Below the pieces are notes generated by a model that saw only the letters and a program-made list of their open reading frames with translations, ran no database searches and was not told where the DNA came from. Of a stretch of 64,000 nucleotides of DNA, positions 56,542-64,000 are shown piece by piece. The stretch is from Natrinema hispanicum (GTDB lineage Archaea > Halobacteriota > Halobacteria > Halobacteriales > Natrialbaceae), in contig NZ_SHMP01000004.1 in NCBI RefSeq assembly GCF_004217335.1, positions 558,001-622,000 of the forward strand, in the 5' to 3' direction. Numbering within the stretch: the stretch's first letter is position 1; every line of letters starts with the position of its first letter. Made by a program: the position numbers and the translations under genes.

Positions 56542-57651
56542 ATGAACCGCCGGGCTTTCCTTCGTGGTACAGCCGCAGCTGGAGCCGTCGGGACTGTCGG
56601 CCTCGCCGGCTGTCTCGAGCAACTCGGGTTCGAAGAAGAATCAGCCTTTGCGAACCCACCGCTCGTCGAAAACCGGCCCGATGCCGTCTATCTCCCTTCT
56701 TCACGCGACGCGATGGGAATGTATGGGATGGCAACCGACGGCGACTACGCCGCGATGCTCTCGTATACCTTCCCCCACCGGTTCTGGACCGTCGAAGCAA
56801 CCGACGAGGAGAAAGAGCTCATCGAGATCACCGCCGACGACAGCCTTCATCTCATGGTCACCGTCTGGGATCGTGAGACACACACCGTCCTTCCGGTGGA
56901 CGCACGCATCGAAATCCGTCAGGACGGGGAACTCGTCGATATCGGCTCCTCATCGCTGTGGCCGATGATTTCCCAGCGGATGGGCTTTCACTACGGGGAC
57001 AACATCCAGCTGCCGGGCGAGGGGCAGTATACCGCCCGGATTCAAGTCGGTCCGGTCACTCTCGAGCGAACCGGCGCGTTCGCGGAGCGACTGGGCTCGC
57101 TCGGCTCGCTCGAGATCGACTTCGAGTACGTCCGGTCGGACATTCACGACCTCTCGTTTGAGACGATCCCCGAATCACAGCGGGGGAACCGCGAGGCGTT
57201 ATCGCTCATGAAGATGGAACACGGCGGCGGTGACGGCGGGCACACGCCGATGGGACAGGCCACGCCGCTCGAGGAACTGCCTGGGGAGTCACTCGACGCC
57301 CAGCGCAGCGGCGACGCGACGTTCGCCGCGCTCGTCTCCGATGCCGACCGGCTCGCGGACGGTGGCTCGTATCTGGCAGTCAGTCCCAGAACGCCGTACA
57401 ACCGGATTATCCTGCCGTTTACCTCCCTGTCTGCGACCGTCGAACGAGATGGGACACCCATCTACGACGAGCCGCTCACGCTCACGGAGGCGCTCGATCA
57501 CGAGATTGGCCACCACTACGGCGTCACAGTCGATGAGATCGCATCAGGTGATCGCGTCACAGTCACCGTCGGCTCATCGCCGCAGGTGTCACGACACGAT
57601 GGATACGAGACAGCGTTTTTCGACTTCGACGACGTGACCTATACCGTGTGA
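56542..57651 (+). CDS. TAT-exported lipoprotein, DUF7350-like, function unknown
   Basis: From ATG 56,542 the product has 369 residues. MNRRAFLRGTAAAGAVGTVG is a twin-arginine signal, with LAGC as lipobox. The mature part has two beta-rich halves, with RFWTVEATDEEKELIEITAD, TVWDRETHTVLPVDARIEIR, HYGDNIQLPGEGQYTARIQV and late HEIGHHYGVTVDEIASGDRV. Several His and Met (MKMEHGGGDGGHTPMGQ) might bind metal. Proteins of this build, like the iron/copper P19-type domain, occur near metal-handling genes, and the divergent neighbour is SCO1. The family name is tentative. A frame extends to 56,515, but the signal fits the later ATG. Confidence 0.65.
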   Translation: MNRRAFLRGTAAAGAVGTVGLAGCLEQLGFEEESAFANPPLVENRPDAVYLPSSRDAMGMYGMATDGDYAAMLSYTFPHRFWTVEATDEEKELIEITADDSLHLMVTVWDRETHTVLPVDARIEIRQDGELVDIGSSSLWPMISQRMGFHYGDNIQLPGEGQYTARIQVGPVTLERTGAFAERLGSLGSLEIDFEYVRSDIHDLSFETIPESQRGNREALSLMKMEHGGGDGGHTPMGQATPLEELPGESLDAQRSGDATFAALVSDADRLADGGSYLAVSPRTPYNRIILPFTSLSATVERDGTPIYDEPLTLTEALDHEIGHHYGVTVDEIASGDRVTVTVGSSPQVSRHDGYETAFFDFDDVTYTV

Positions 57652-57779
57652 CTCGCCTCGGGGTCAAGCCTCATCCGCTGATAAAGCCAATCGTACGGTT
57701 CGTGAACGGAATGAAACGAGTCCCTGTCAGTACTGTACGATTCCGATAACTATCGGGGACAACCAAATACGTCTACGGT

Positions 57780-57956
57780 ATGTCTCGGACAGGAAATGCA
57801 GACATAAATATCGGCTGTCCGGAGTGTGATGCGACGGTTGCCACGTCCCTTCCACCAGGACCGGGGATTCACACGGAGAACGATTCGAACCGGCTTCTCG
57901 GGAAAGAGACACAGTGTCGAAACTGTGGCCACGAACTCGAACTCTATTACTACTGA
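57780..57956 (+). CDS. Small double-CxxC zinc-ribbon protein
   Basis: The frame encodes 58 residues, MSRTGNADINIGCPECDATV at the start and ETQCRNCGHELELYYY at the end. Cys13/Cys16 and Cys47/Cys50 would bind one zinc ion as a ribbon. It is too small for a family call. It is the last gene before the origin repeats at 58,018, with AT-rich DNA in front of its ATG. It could be a regulator or a subunit of a larger complex; nothing shows which. Confidence 0.6.
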   Translation: MSRTGNADINIGCPECDATVATSLPPGPGIHTENDSNRLLGKETQCRNCGHELELYYY

Positions 57957-58017
57957 ACTGACAGCGCCGCCAGCAGTTTCGATGCAACAGGGGCCCACAT
58001 ACCGTGGCTGTAACCCA

Positions 58018-58038
58018 CACACCGGGTTTCCGGTGAAA
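58018..58038 (+). repeat. Origin repeat (ORB-like) 1
   Basis: CACACCGGGTTTCCGGTGAA plus A: a dyad (CACCGG / CCGGTG) around GTTT. First of nine copies, forward orientation. Confidence 0.75.
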
Positions 58039-58117
58039 TCGTCGGAGACACAGAATCGGCCTCGAGTGATCGAGGTTGTTCCGACACCGAAACCTGGCAG
58101 CGACGTCCTGTGGCTGA

Positions 58118-58139
58118 CACACACCGGGTTTCCGGTGAA
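58118..58139 (+). repeat. Origin repeat (ORB-like) 2
   Basis: The same core ACACCGGGTTTCCGGTGAA in forward orientation, about 100 bases after copy 1. Confidence 0.75.
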
Positions 58140-58307
58140 CGACATCGTGATTTCACTGGAAAGCGGACGGCAGTCGGTGGGGCCAGTCAACGACAGTGAC
58201 GAGGCCAGTCTCTAGTCCCCACTGCCAGTCACTGCACACCCGATCGCACGAGGGCTATGTGATAGATATGTCAATCGCTTCAGTTATCGACGCCACCAGC
58301 GAACAAA

Positions 58308-58327
58308 CACACCGGGTTTCCGGTGAA
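58308..58327 (+). repeat. Origin repeat (ORB-like) 3
   Basis: CACACCGGGTTTCCGGTGAA, forward. It is the last copy on the left side of the TnpB insertion. Confidence 0.75.
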
Positions 58328-58349
58328 TTCGATTCGTCGGTGACATCCT

Positions 58350-58369
58350 CCGCGCCGTAAACGGCGCGG
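58350..58369 (-). ncRNA. Right-end hairpin / probable omega-RNA end of the TnpB element
   Basis: A perfect eight-base-pair stem with a four-base loop just after the tnpB stop. In active TnpB systems the right end supplies the guide RNA, transcribed in the tnpB direction. The RNA is inferred from position and from the match with the hairpin at 22,269. Confidence 0.45.
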
Positions 58370-58401
58370 CTTCCCGTACTGCGGGTGGGATATTTGCTGG
58401 T

Positions 58402-59652
58402 CTACGACACGACCTGTTCTCTCGTCTGAAACGTCCCGCTCTCGCGGTCGAACAGGTGTACCGATGGCTGTGCCACACAGCCGTTACTCCTATCCTCACC
58501 GTGAAGACTCGGAGTTATCTTCTGGCGCATGTTTTCCGCTCCGTTACAATCCGCGTTGGCTACCAACTCACACGACTCACAGACGTACAGGCCACGTTCG
58601 ACACGGTTCGACTTCGTCGCATCGCCACAGCGTGAGCAGGTCTTACTGGTATCCCACTCGTTCTCCTTCAGCACCTCGACGCCACGAATCTCGCCTTTGT
58701 ATGCGAGGTACTGGTAGATGCGGTCAAACGCCCACGAGTGCAACTTCTTGTTCCCCGTCTTGCCCCAGTCGGACTCTCGAACGTCTTCGGGCCAACTCAC
58801 CGCGAGCGTGCCAACACCGCGTTCGACACACTCCGTGATGATCGTGTCCGTAAGCGTGTGGTAGAAGTGAGTTTCACGGTCTGTGAGTTTCCTGCGTGCC
58901 CGCATCGACTTCTCCGAGGGGCCGTTCTCACCCTCAGTGTCGTACTCTGCTCGGGTGAAGTAGTGCTTGTCCTGTTTGAGCGAGTTGCCGGGGTACAGGA
59001 TGTACTCGTCGGGGAATGCGACTGTGGCGATGTTCTTGATACCGAGATCGATACCGGCCACTTCGTTGCCTGCTGAGTCGTTGGTTTCGAGTTCGACTTT
59101 GCAGACGAAGTGCAGTTCCCACTCGTCGCCATTCCAGACGGCTCGAACGTTCTGCACCTTGTTGACTTCTGAAAGGTCAACGTCGGGGCGGATCTGGTAC
59201 TCGCAGAGCAGGAAGTCCGACCAGTGTTCTTTCAGGTTCTTGCCCTTTGAGAGTCGGACGCGGTTGTGTTCGGGGTCGTGTTTGAAGCCGTCTGCTTTGA
59301 ACGTGACCGTACTCTTGGGTCGAGTGTCGCCGTGTTTACGGTAGCCGGGAGGATTCGCCTCGTCAAACTTGTGTCGCAAGTCGAACCATGACTGGAAAGC
59401 GTCGGAAAGTTCTTCGATGACTTTCTGACTGGATTGTGCGTTCAGGTCTTTCCAGCACGACTGGTTCTTCATGTACGCTTTGAGCGTTCCTTCGTCTGGT
59501 ATTTCGCCAGCTTCATCCCAGATGCGGTCTGCTGTCCAGCGTGCGACGTTCCAGATTTTCGAGGCGGAATCACCGAGCGAATCGAGGCCATCGCAGACCT
59601 GTTGCTGGTTCTGGATGGAACCAACATAGGTTCGAGTGGCCTCAACCGTCAT
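58402..59652 (-). CDS. tnpB: TnpB-family RNA-guided nuclease (IS1341 type)
   Basis: The intact 416-residue product opens MTVEATRTYVGSIQNQQQV. It has HGDTRPKSTVTFKADGFKH near residue 107, VAGIDLGIKNIATVAFPDE near 197 (first RuvC Asp) and VGTLAVSWPEDVRESDWGKT near 286. A zinc ribbon near 337 (SKTCSRCGDATKSNRVERG, YVCESCELVANADCNG) includes the last Asp. The C-terminal region reads QPSVHLFDRESGTF. Length and all catalytic residues are kept, so it may be active. TnpB cuts the DNA at the donor site under guide RNA, which helps the element persist. The degenerate sister is at 20,985. Confidence 0.93.
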   Translation of the reverse strand: MTVEATRTYVGSIQNQQQVCDGLDSLGDSASKIWNVARWTADRIWDEAGEIPDEGTLKAYMKNQSCWKDLNAQSSQKVIEELSDAFQSWFDLRHKFDEANPPGYRKHGDTRPKSTVTFKADGFKHDPEHNRVRLSKGKNLKEHWSDFLLCEYQIRPDVDLSEVNKVQNVRAVWNGDEWELHFVCKVELETNDSAGNEVAGIDLGIKNIATVAFPDEYILYPGNSLKQDKHYFTRAEYDTEGENGPSEKSMRARRKLTDRETHFYHTLTDTIITECVERGVGTLAVSWPEDVRESDWGKTGNKKLHSWAFDRIYQYLAYKGEIRGVEVLKENEWDTSKTCSRCGDATKSNRVERGLYVCESCELVANADCNGAENMRQKITPSLHGEDRSNGCVAQPSVHLFDRESGTFQTREQVVS

Positions 59653-59754
59653 ACATAGCCTATGTAGACAAACCTACTTAATCATTCAGATTAGCGTGGA
59701 ATATCTGGTCTGTTATTGAGCGGTGGATCCCGTAGTTGAGTGACGCGATTCACG

Positions 59755-59772
59755 CCCGCCGTGAACGGCGGG
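59755..59772. repeat. Palindromic hairpin, possible remnant of another TnpB right end
   Basis: CCCGCCGTGAACGGCGGG is a perfect seven-base-pair stem with GTGA loop, like the TnpB right-end hairpins in this window. The reverse strand reads GAATCCCGCCGTTCACGGCG, like GATTCCACGTCGTTCACGGC at 22,265. The AGGATGTCA end is missing, so it would be a remnant. Confidence 0.4.
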
Positions 59773-59951
59773 ATTCTCTCGCTGGTTAAAGATAGGAGCC
59801 GTGACGAGTTGGATGAGCCAGTGGCCCAACTGTACAGCTTGAGAACGAGCCTCGTGTCACGAATAGGAACAGCAGACGACCGCTGTGATCGAACCAAGGA
59901 CTCTCACGAGTCACAGGCACATGGGTAGCAGGTGCCATGCTCGCGCGGACA

Positions 59952-59972
59952 CACACCGGGTTTCCGGTGAAA
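59952..59972 (+). repeat. Origin repeat (ORB-like) 4
   Basis: CACACCGGGTTTCCGGTGAA plus A, forward, on the right side of the TnpB element. Confidence 0.75.
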
Positions 59973-60016
59973 CGGTACGAACAGCCGGTGGCCGTTTCTA
60001 GCGACGCTGTCGAACG

Positions 60017-60037
60017 CACACCTGATTTCCGGTGAAA
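60017..60037 (+). repeat. Origin repeat (ORB-like) 5, diverged
   Basis: CACACCTGATTTCCGGTGAA: two changes in the first arm. It borders the AT-rich segment. Confidence 0.6.
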
Positions 60038-60114
60038 CAAGCAGGGAAAGATCGAAACCTCGGACGTGTATCTACTAAACAAGGAAAGCACCCAACGGAA
60101 CGGAGTATCGAACC

Positions 60115-60262
60115 GTAATAGTAGGAGAAAGTCGAAATATATAGCTATTGTTAGCTACCTAATAGCATTTCTTGCTCAAAATAGGAATATATAACTTGTT
60201 CATATGAGTAAAGTCCATTAAGTGAATTAGAAATAACTATAATAGATATCGATTAGATATCA
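60115..60262. other. AT-rich probable duplex-unwinding element of the replication origin
   Basis: About 148 bases of strongly AT-rich DNA (for example AAATATATAGCTATTG and GGAATATATAACTTGTTC) in a GC-rich genome. It lies between origin repeats 5 and 6 and about 430 bases before orc1. This layout is that of haloarchaeal origins, where the initiator opens AT-rich DNA between ORB elements. Confidence 0.7.
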
Positions 60263-60416
60263 CTGCAATCGAACCGACGCTCTCTCACTGACAACCCGTT
60301 TCGAGTGCGGTCACTGAATATCGAACACCATCCCTGAGTACGACGGCAGCCTCGAGCGAAAATCGAGGCGATAACGTGTCTGTTGCCGCAGAATTTCATA
60401 TGCATCCTCGTGTCGT

Positions 60417-60437
60417 ACACCGTGTTTCCGGTGAAAC
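60417..60437 (+). repeat. Origin repeat (ORB-like) 6
   Basis: ACACCGTGTTTCCGGTGAAA, forward. With copy 7 it forms a facing pair about 50 bases apart. Confidence 0.75.
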
Positions 60438-60487
60438 AGTGACCGCGTAACCGCCGCTTCGACTGCACCCCACAGTGGATTTTTGCT

Positions 60488-60508
60488 GTTTCACCGGAAA
60501 CACGGTGT
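60488..60508 (-). repeat. Origin repeat (ORB-like) 7, inverted
   Basis: TTTCACCGGAAACACGGTGT on the plus strand, the reverse complement of copy 6 over 20 bases. Confidence 0.75.
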
Positions 60509-60662
60509 GTGTGTCGGCAGCCGTCGACCGACTCTCACGGTCACCGACTGATGGCGTCTCGTCTCGATCAAATCATCTAATCGGCCGCGTCTCGCCTCCT
60601 TGCGACCGTCTCAGTGGAATTCAGTCTTGCCTTCGGATCGTCGCGGCCAAACGGAACAGCTA

Positions 60663-60682
60663 TTTCACCGGAAACACGGTGT
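60663..60682 (-). repeat. Origin repeat (ORB-like) 8, at the orc1 start
   Basis: TTTCACCGGAAACACGGTGT ends six bases before the orc1 ATG at 60,689. Binding of Orc1 here could block its own transcription, an inference from position. Confidence 0.75.
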
Positions 60683-60688
60683 CCCTCT

Positions 60689-61894
60689 ATGTCGAGTTCC
60701 GGCGACGATCTGTTCACCCGCGACGATCCGATCTTCGAGAACAAAGAACTCCTCGAGATCAACCATCTCCCCGAAGAGGGTCGGATCGTCGGCCGCGACG
60801 ACGAGATTTCGGAACTTGCAAACGCGGTCAATCCCGCGATCTTCGGTCAGAGTCCGAGCAACCTGCTGATCTATGGGAAGACGGGAACTGGCAAATCCCT
60901 CTGTGCGAAGTACATCTCGGAGCGGCTGGTCCGCGTTGCGGGGGAAGAAGGCATCACGTCGGCGTTCGCTTACGTCGACTGCGCACAGGACAACACGGAA
61001 ACGCAGGCCGTCCAGACGATCGCTCACACGTTAAACGAGCCAGCGGTTACCGATATTAGAATTCCCGACAAGGGTCTCAGCACGTCGACCTACTACAAGC
61101 GCCTCTGGACGGTGTTAGACACCCAATATGACGTCGTCCTCGTCATTCTCGACGAAGTCGACAAGCTCGACGACGACGACATTCTCATGCAACTCTCGCG
61201 CGCGGGCGAGGCCGGCAAGCTCGAGTCGTGCAAGATCGGTGTTATCGGGATCAGTAACAAAATCAAGTACAAGGATCGGTTAGACGAGCGAGTCAAATCG
61301 AGTCTCTGTGAACGCGAGTTCGTCTTTCCTCCTTATGATGCAAACCAGCTCCGAGAGATCATGGAGGCCCGCAGTGACGCGTTCAAAGACAGCGTCCTCG
61401 AGCCCTCGGTCATCCCACGCGCTGCGGCGCTTGCGGCCCGCGAACACGGCGACGCCCGCAAGGCGATCGACATCCTCCGGTATGCCGGCGAGATCGCCCA
61501 ATCGAACGGCAACGAGACCGTTCAGGAAGAGTTCGTCGTCCAGGCTCGCGAGCGGGCCGAAACGGACCGCTTCCGGGAACTCATCCGCGGCTCGACGCCA
61601 CACTCGCGGTACGTTCTGCAGGCGCTTGCAGTCCTCTCGCTCAACACGCCAGAGGAAGACGGGTTCCGGACGACGAAGATCTACGACGTCTACGAAGAGA
61701 TCTGCCGACAGGAACGGTCCGATCCGCTCTCCCTGCGGCGGGTTCGAGACCTTCTCAAGGAACACGCCTTCCTCGATATCTTAGAGCAGGCCCGCCGGAG
61801 CGGCGGCAGCGCCGAGGGGAGCTATACCGAACATCAGTTGCTCGAGGACCCCGAAGTCGTTCGAAAAGTGCTCGTCGAGACTGACGACGCCTGA
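60689..61894 (+). CDS. orc1/cdc6: Orc1/Cdc6 replication initiator
   Basis: From ATG 60,689 the product has 401 residues: MSSSGDDLFTRDDPIFENKE, then EEGRIVGRDDEISELANAVN. NLLIYGKTGTGKSLCAKYIS near residue 62 is Walker A, VVLVILDEVDKLDDDDILMQ near 147 is Walker B, and IGVIGISNKIKYKDRLDERV near 187 is the sensor region. A winged-helix end (about 310-395) contains RYVLQALAVLSLNTPEEDGF and LRRVRDLLKEHAFLDILEQA. This is the archaeal Orc1/Cdc6 layout. It binds origin repeats and loads the MCM helicase. An upstream frame to 60,614 runs through repeat 8, so the later ATG is chosen. The origin repeats and AT-rich segment next to it make this an orc-linked origin. Confidence 0.95.
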   Translation: MSSSGDDLFTRDDPIFENKELLEINHLPEEGRIVGRDDEISELANAVNPAIFGQSPSNLLIYGKTGTGKSLCAKYISERLVRVAGEEGITSAFAYVDCAQDNTETQAVQTIAHTLNEPAVTDIRIPDKGLSTSTYYKRLWTVLDTQYDVVLVILDEVDKLDDDDILMQLSRAGEAGKLESCKIGVIGISNKIKYKDRLDERVKSSLCEREFVFPPYDANQLREIMEARSDAFKDSVLEPSVIPRAAALAAREHGDARKAIDILRYAGEIAQSNGNETVQEEFVVQARERAETDRFRELIRGSTPHSRYVLQALAVLSLNTPEEDGFRTTKIYDVYEEICRQERSDPLSLRRVRDLLKEHAFLDILEQARRSGGSAEGSYTEHQLLEDPEVVRKVLVETDDA

Positions 61895-61982
61895 ACACTG
61901 CGACCGTCTCGCGTCAATCCTGTCTCGCTGTGCTTGATTCTAGGATCCGTATTGTTGACTCTTCAACACCTCTCCCAGTCGA

Positions 61983-62002
61983 TTTCACCGGAAACACGGT
62001 GT
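61983..62002 (-). repeat. Origin repeat (ORB-like) 9, inverted, after orc1
   Basis: TTTCACCGGAAACACGGTGT, identical to copy 8, 89 bases after the orc1 stop. It bounds the origin region on the right. Confidence 0.75.
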
Positions 62003-62039
62003 CATAGCTCGCAGGTCGGCCGCGACCTTCTTCTCCGTA

Positions 62040-63188
62040 TCACCGTCCAGTTTCCCAGCCACGCGGCGTGTCGTTCAGTCGCTCGACACCGTCGTCGGTG
62101 ACGACCACGAGATCCTCGATCCGGACGCCGAACTGTCCCTCGAGGTAGATCCCCGGTTCGACGCTGAAGACCATGCCGGGCTCGAGGCTCGCGGTCGTTG
62201 CCCGCCGCGATGTAGGGCGGTTCGTGGACCTCGAGGCCGATGCCGTGGCCAGTGCGGTGAACGAACGCGTCGCCGTAGCCAGCCGCTTCGATGACTGATC
62301 TGGCGGCATGATCGATTGTGTCTGCGGTGACGCCCGGCTCGACGGCGTCGATCGCGGCTTGCTGTGCGTTTCTGACGGTCTCGTGGACGCGCTCGTACTC
62401 GGCGGGTGGATCGCCGACGACGATGGTGCGGGTCTGATCGCCTGGATACCGGCCAACTCCCGTCTCGAGAGCAGCCGAGACGAACGCGCCGAAATCCAGC
62501 ACGATGGGATCACCGGCTGTGATCCGGCGCGACCCGCTGTGATGGTGCGGACGGGCACCGTTCGGGCCGGCAGCGACGATCGTCTCGAAGGCTGGCTCTT
62601 CGCCGCCTTCCTGCGGCGAGCAGCCGATCGATCTCGCTTGCGAGTTCCGATTCCGTCATGCCGATCAGTTCGTCCCCACGCTCGCGGATCGCGAGTGCGA
62701 CGCGATCCGCAAGATCGCCAGCGCGACGAAGTGCCGCGAGTTCGACATCCTCCTTGCGGATTCGGAGCGGCTCGAGGACGGTACTGGCGAGCCCGAACGT
62801 CGCGTCCGGCAGCAGGGAGCGAAGATCCTGCGTGAACGTCGCCCACATCCGGTCGTCGACGAGGACGGTCGCTTCGTCTGATTTCTCGAGCGAGTAGCTC
62901 GAAAGCACGCGGTCGACACTCTCGAGTGGATCCTCCTCGTCGGTCCAGCAGTGCAGTTGTAGATCCGCGATCGGCAGTGCGGCAAGTTGGGCCTCGTACA
63001 TCGCCGGCGCGACGATCGCGGGATCGCCGTCACGAGGGACGAACAGCAATAGCGGTCGTTCCGATGGCGATTCCGCGAAGCCGGTCAGATAGGTCAGGTT
63101 CGGGCTCGGAAAGCAAACCGTCAGATCGGCCCCGACATCGGCGAGCCGATTCTGACAGGCCTCGAGTCGGACGCTCGAACGGCGTCAT
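62040..63188 (-). pseudogene. Xaa-Pro aminopeptidase (M24 family), three frameshifts
   Basis: From ATG 63,188 the reading is MTPFE, then after a shift RLEACQNRLADVGADLTVCF and [20 protein letters not shown]. Later it reads [15 protein letters not shown] (metal Asp), [20 protein letters not shown] (metal His) and [20 protein letters not shown] (metal Glu pair). Breaks lie near 63,170, 62,611 and 62,195, each mended by removing one base. The repaired protein, about 383 residues, would be a complete M24 metallopeptidase that releases residues next to proline. Its stop lies 38 bases from origin repeat 9. Read errors or recent decay are both possible. Confidence 0.85.
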
Positions 63189-63396
63189 GGAGACGGATTC
63201 ACTCGAGCGAGCAATCAACGTTTGGTTACCGCTGATTACGATCGCGATCGTCACAGTGCTCCAGCGACCCGTGTTTCGGCAGACTCTCTCCGCAAGCGGA
63301 CAGTCTGCCATCCGTGGGGACTAGTGGGAACCTATTAATCCACCAGCGAGTGCAGGCCGCGAAGCAACCAGTGGAGAGGCTGTGCTGTTTCAGCGA

Positions 63397-64000
63397 ATGC
63401 GAGTTCCAGAGCGGTTGCCGACGACGACTGTGTCCGATCGACAGTATCGAACTCGAGCCAGCGACCGCGGACGAACGGCCGACGCGTCCGGGGACGACGG
63501 CCCGAGCTGTCCCGGGTCGCTGATCGTCGTCTCGAACCGCCAGCCGTACCGCCACGAGTACGAAGACGAGTCGGCTTCGGACTCTCAGCCTGATCCCAGC
63601 AGCGACGAGAGCTCGTCGCTGGGGACCGACAGGCGGGCTCGCTCGCTCGAACGATCAGCGATCGATCACGGTCGACGAGCCGACCGGCGGACTGACCGCC
63701 GGCCTCGACCCCGTCGTGCAGGAAACCGATGGAACCTGGATCGCCTGGGGCGATGGTGACGCAGACTTTGCGGTCAGCGGACGACTGCAACTGCGTGGCC
63801 GTCCCACCGGACGAGGAGGCCTACACGCTGCGCCGACTCGACCTCTCGGAGGAGGCGATCGATGCCTACTATTACGGCTTCAGCAACCGCGTGCTCTGGC
63901 CGCTCTGTCACGGCTTCCCGGATCTCATCGAGAATCGACCAAACGACTTCGAGTGGTATCGGCGGGTCAACGAACAGTTTGCCGAGGCGGTCAGCGAACA
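63397..64000 (+). pseudogene. otsA: Trehalose-6-phosphate synthase (GT20, OtsA-like), 5' part with a frameshift
   Basis: The reading has SLIVVSNRQPYRHEYEDE, the N-terminal nucleotide-binding strand, then TVDEPTGGLTAGLDPVVQET and WIAWGDGDADFAV. In a second frame come VAVPPDEEAYTLRRLDLSEE and YYYGFSNRVLWPLCHGFPDL, close to the OtsA FSN-LWP-H signature. An extra G near 63,779 causes the shift. The start is uncertain: an ATG at 63,397 (used here) or GTG at 63,430. The gene runs past the window, so only about 200 of some 480-500 residues are seen. OtsA joins glucose to glucose-6-phosphate; trehalose serves as a compatible solute in some haloarchaea. Confidence 0.8.

Larger units (their letters stand above)
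58341..59680 (-). mobile_element. IS1341-type (IS200/IS605 family) TnpB element within the origin array
   Basis: The right end is a hairpin CCGCGCCGTAAACGGCGCGG (58,350-58,369), read on the reverse strand before AGGATGTCA, as in the element at 20,950. The left end has the palindrome ACATAGCCTATGT (59,653-59,665) just before the tnpB ATG. No tnpA gene is present. It splits the set of origin repeats, with copies 1-3 on one side and 4-9 on the other. The ends are approximate. Confidence 0.75.

Noticed and set aside
58018..62002. Repeated 20-base sequence considered as a CRISPR array
   Set aside because: The spacing is irregular (about 65 to 1,600 bases), both orientations occur, there is no cas gene, and the repeats surround an AT-rich stretch and orc1. 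Origin repeats fit; CRISPR does not.

Overview
The window is haloarchaeal DNA. Evidence: high GC with acidic, D/E-rich proteins; TAT signals; a PGF-CTERM surface anchor; a TFB; an Orc1/Cdc6 gene with its origin repeats; XPB- and HerA-type ATPases; bacterio-opsin-activator (HTH_10) regulators; and IS1341-type TnpB genes. A member of the Natrialbales would fit, but that is a guess. It cannot be told from the sequence whether this is the main chromosome or a large secondary replicon.

Positions 1-33,100 hold a cell-surface or exopolysaccharide locus. It contains polysaccharide deacetylases (end at 1; 4,048; 10,208), a WecB epimerase (2,991), a DUF354-like glycosyltransferase remnant (5,270) and a GT4 glycosyltransferase (15,605). 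Three alkaline-phosphatase-superfamily (AlkP) genes lie here (648, 11,930, 24,411) and a fourth at 41,284. FemAB/GNAT-like genes lie at 6,658 and 23,228, with a third at 42,909. Two large polytopic membrane proteins resemble each other (13,589 and 27,649). Two sister surface proteins (16,643; 18,112) are followed by a DUF1616 membrane protein, and a PP-loop ATPase lies at 26,054. Three TAT-exported beta-helix proteins lie at 7,786, 29,907 and 31,319. Many of these genes share a ten-base upstream element, CATAACAAAG or a close variant, in the same orientation as the gene. It was seen nowhere else in the window in that arrangement, so the scattered units look like one regulon.

Positions 33,500-46,300 mix information-processing genes with the second AlkP/FemAB unit. 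They carry a DUF7344-type regulator, TFB, an XPB-like helicase, a HerA-like ATPase, a DegT-type PLP enzyme, the overlapping AlkP-FemAB pair, a winged-helix regulator, GlmM and a small zinc protein. GlmS follows at 46,629. GlmM, GlmS and WecB together would supply UDP-amino sugars for surface glycans.

Positions 49,000-57,700 hold a DUF5786-like protein, two HTH_10 regulators (one with multiple PAS/GAF domains), a UspA, a thiol/copper assembly set (CcdA, TlpA-like, SCO1) and a lipoprotein. Positions 57,780-62,002 form a replication origin: nine copies of a dyad repeat related to CACCGGGTTTCCGGTG, an AT-rich unwinding segment at about 60,115-60,262, and orc1/cdc6. A TnpB element sits inside the repeat array. 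The window ends in a broken Xaa-Pro peptidase and the start of a trehalose-6-phosphate-synthase-like gene.

Many genes, including ones expected to be functional, carry frameshifts. Nearly all that could be resolved are repaired by removing one base, so sequencing error is a serious alternative to real gene decay. An 80-base hairpin repeat with a constant loop and covarying stem occurs three times, always just after a gene.
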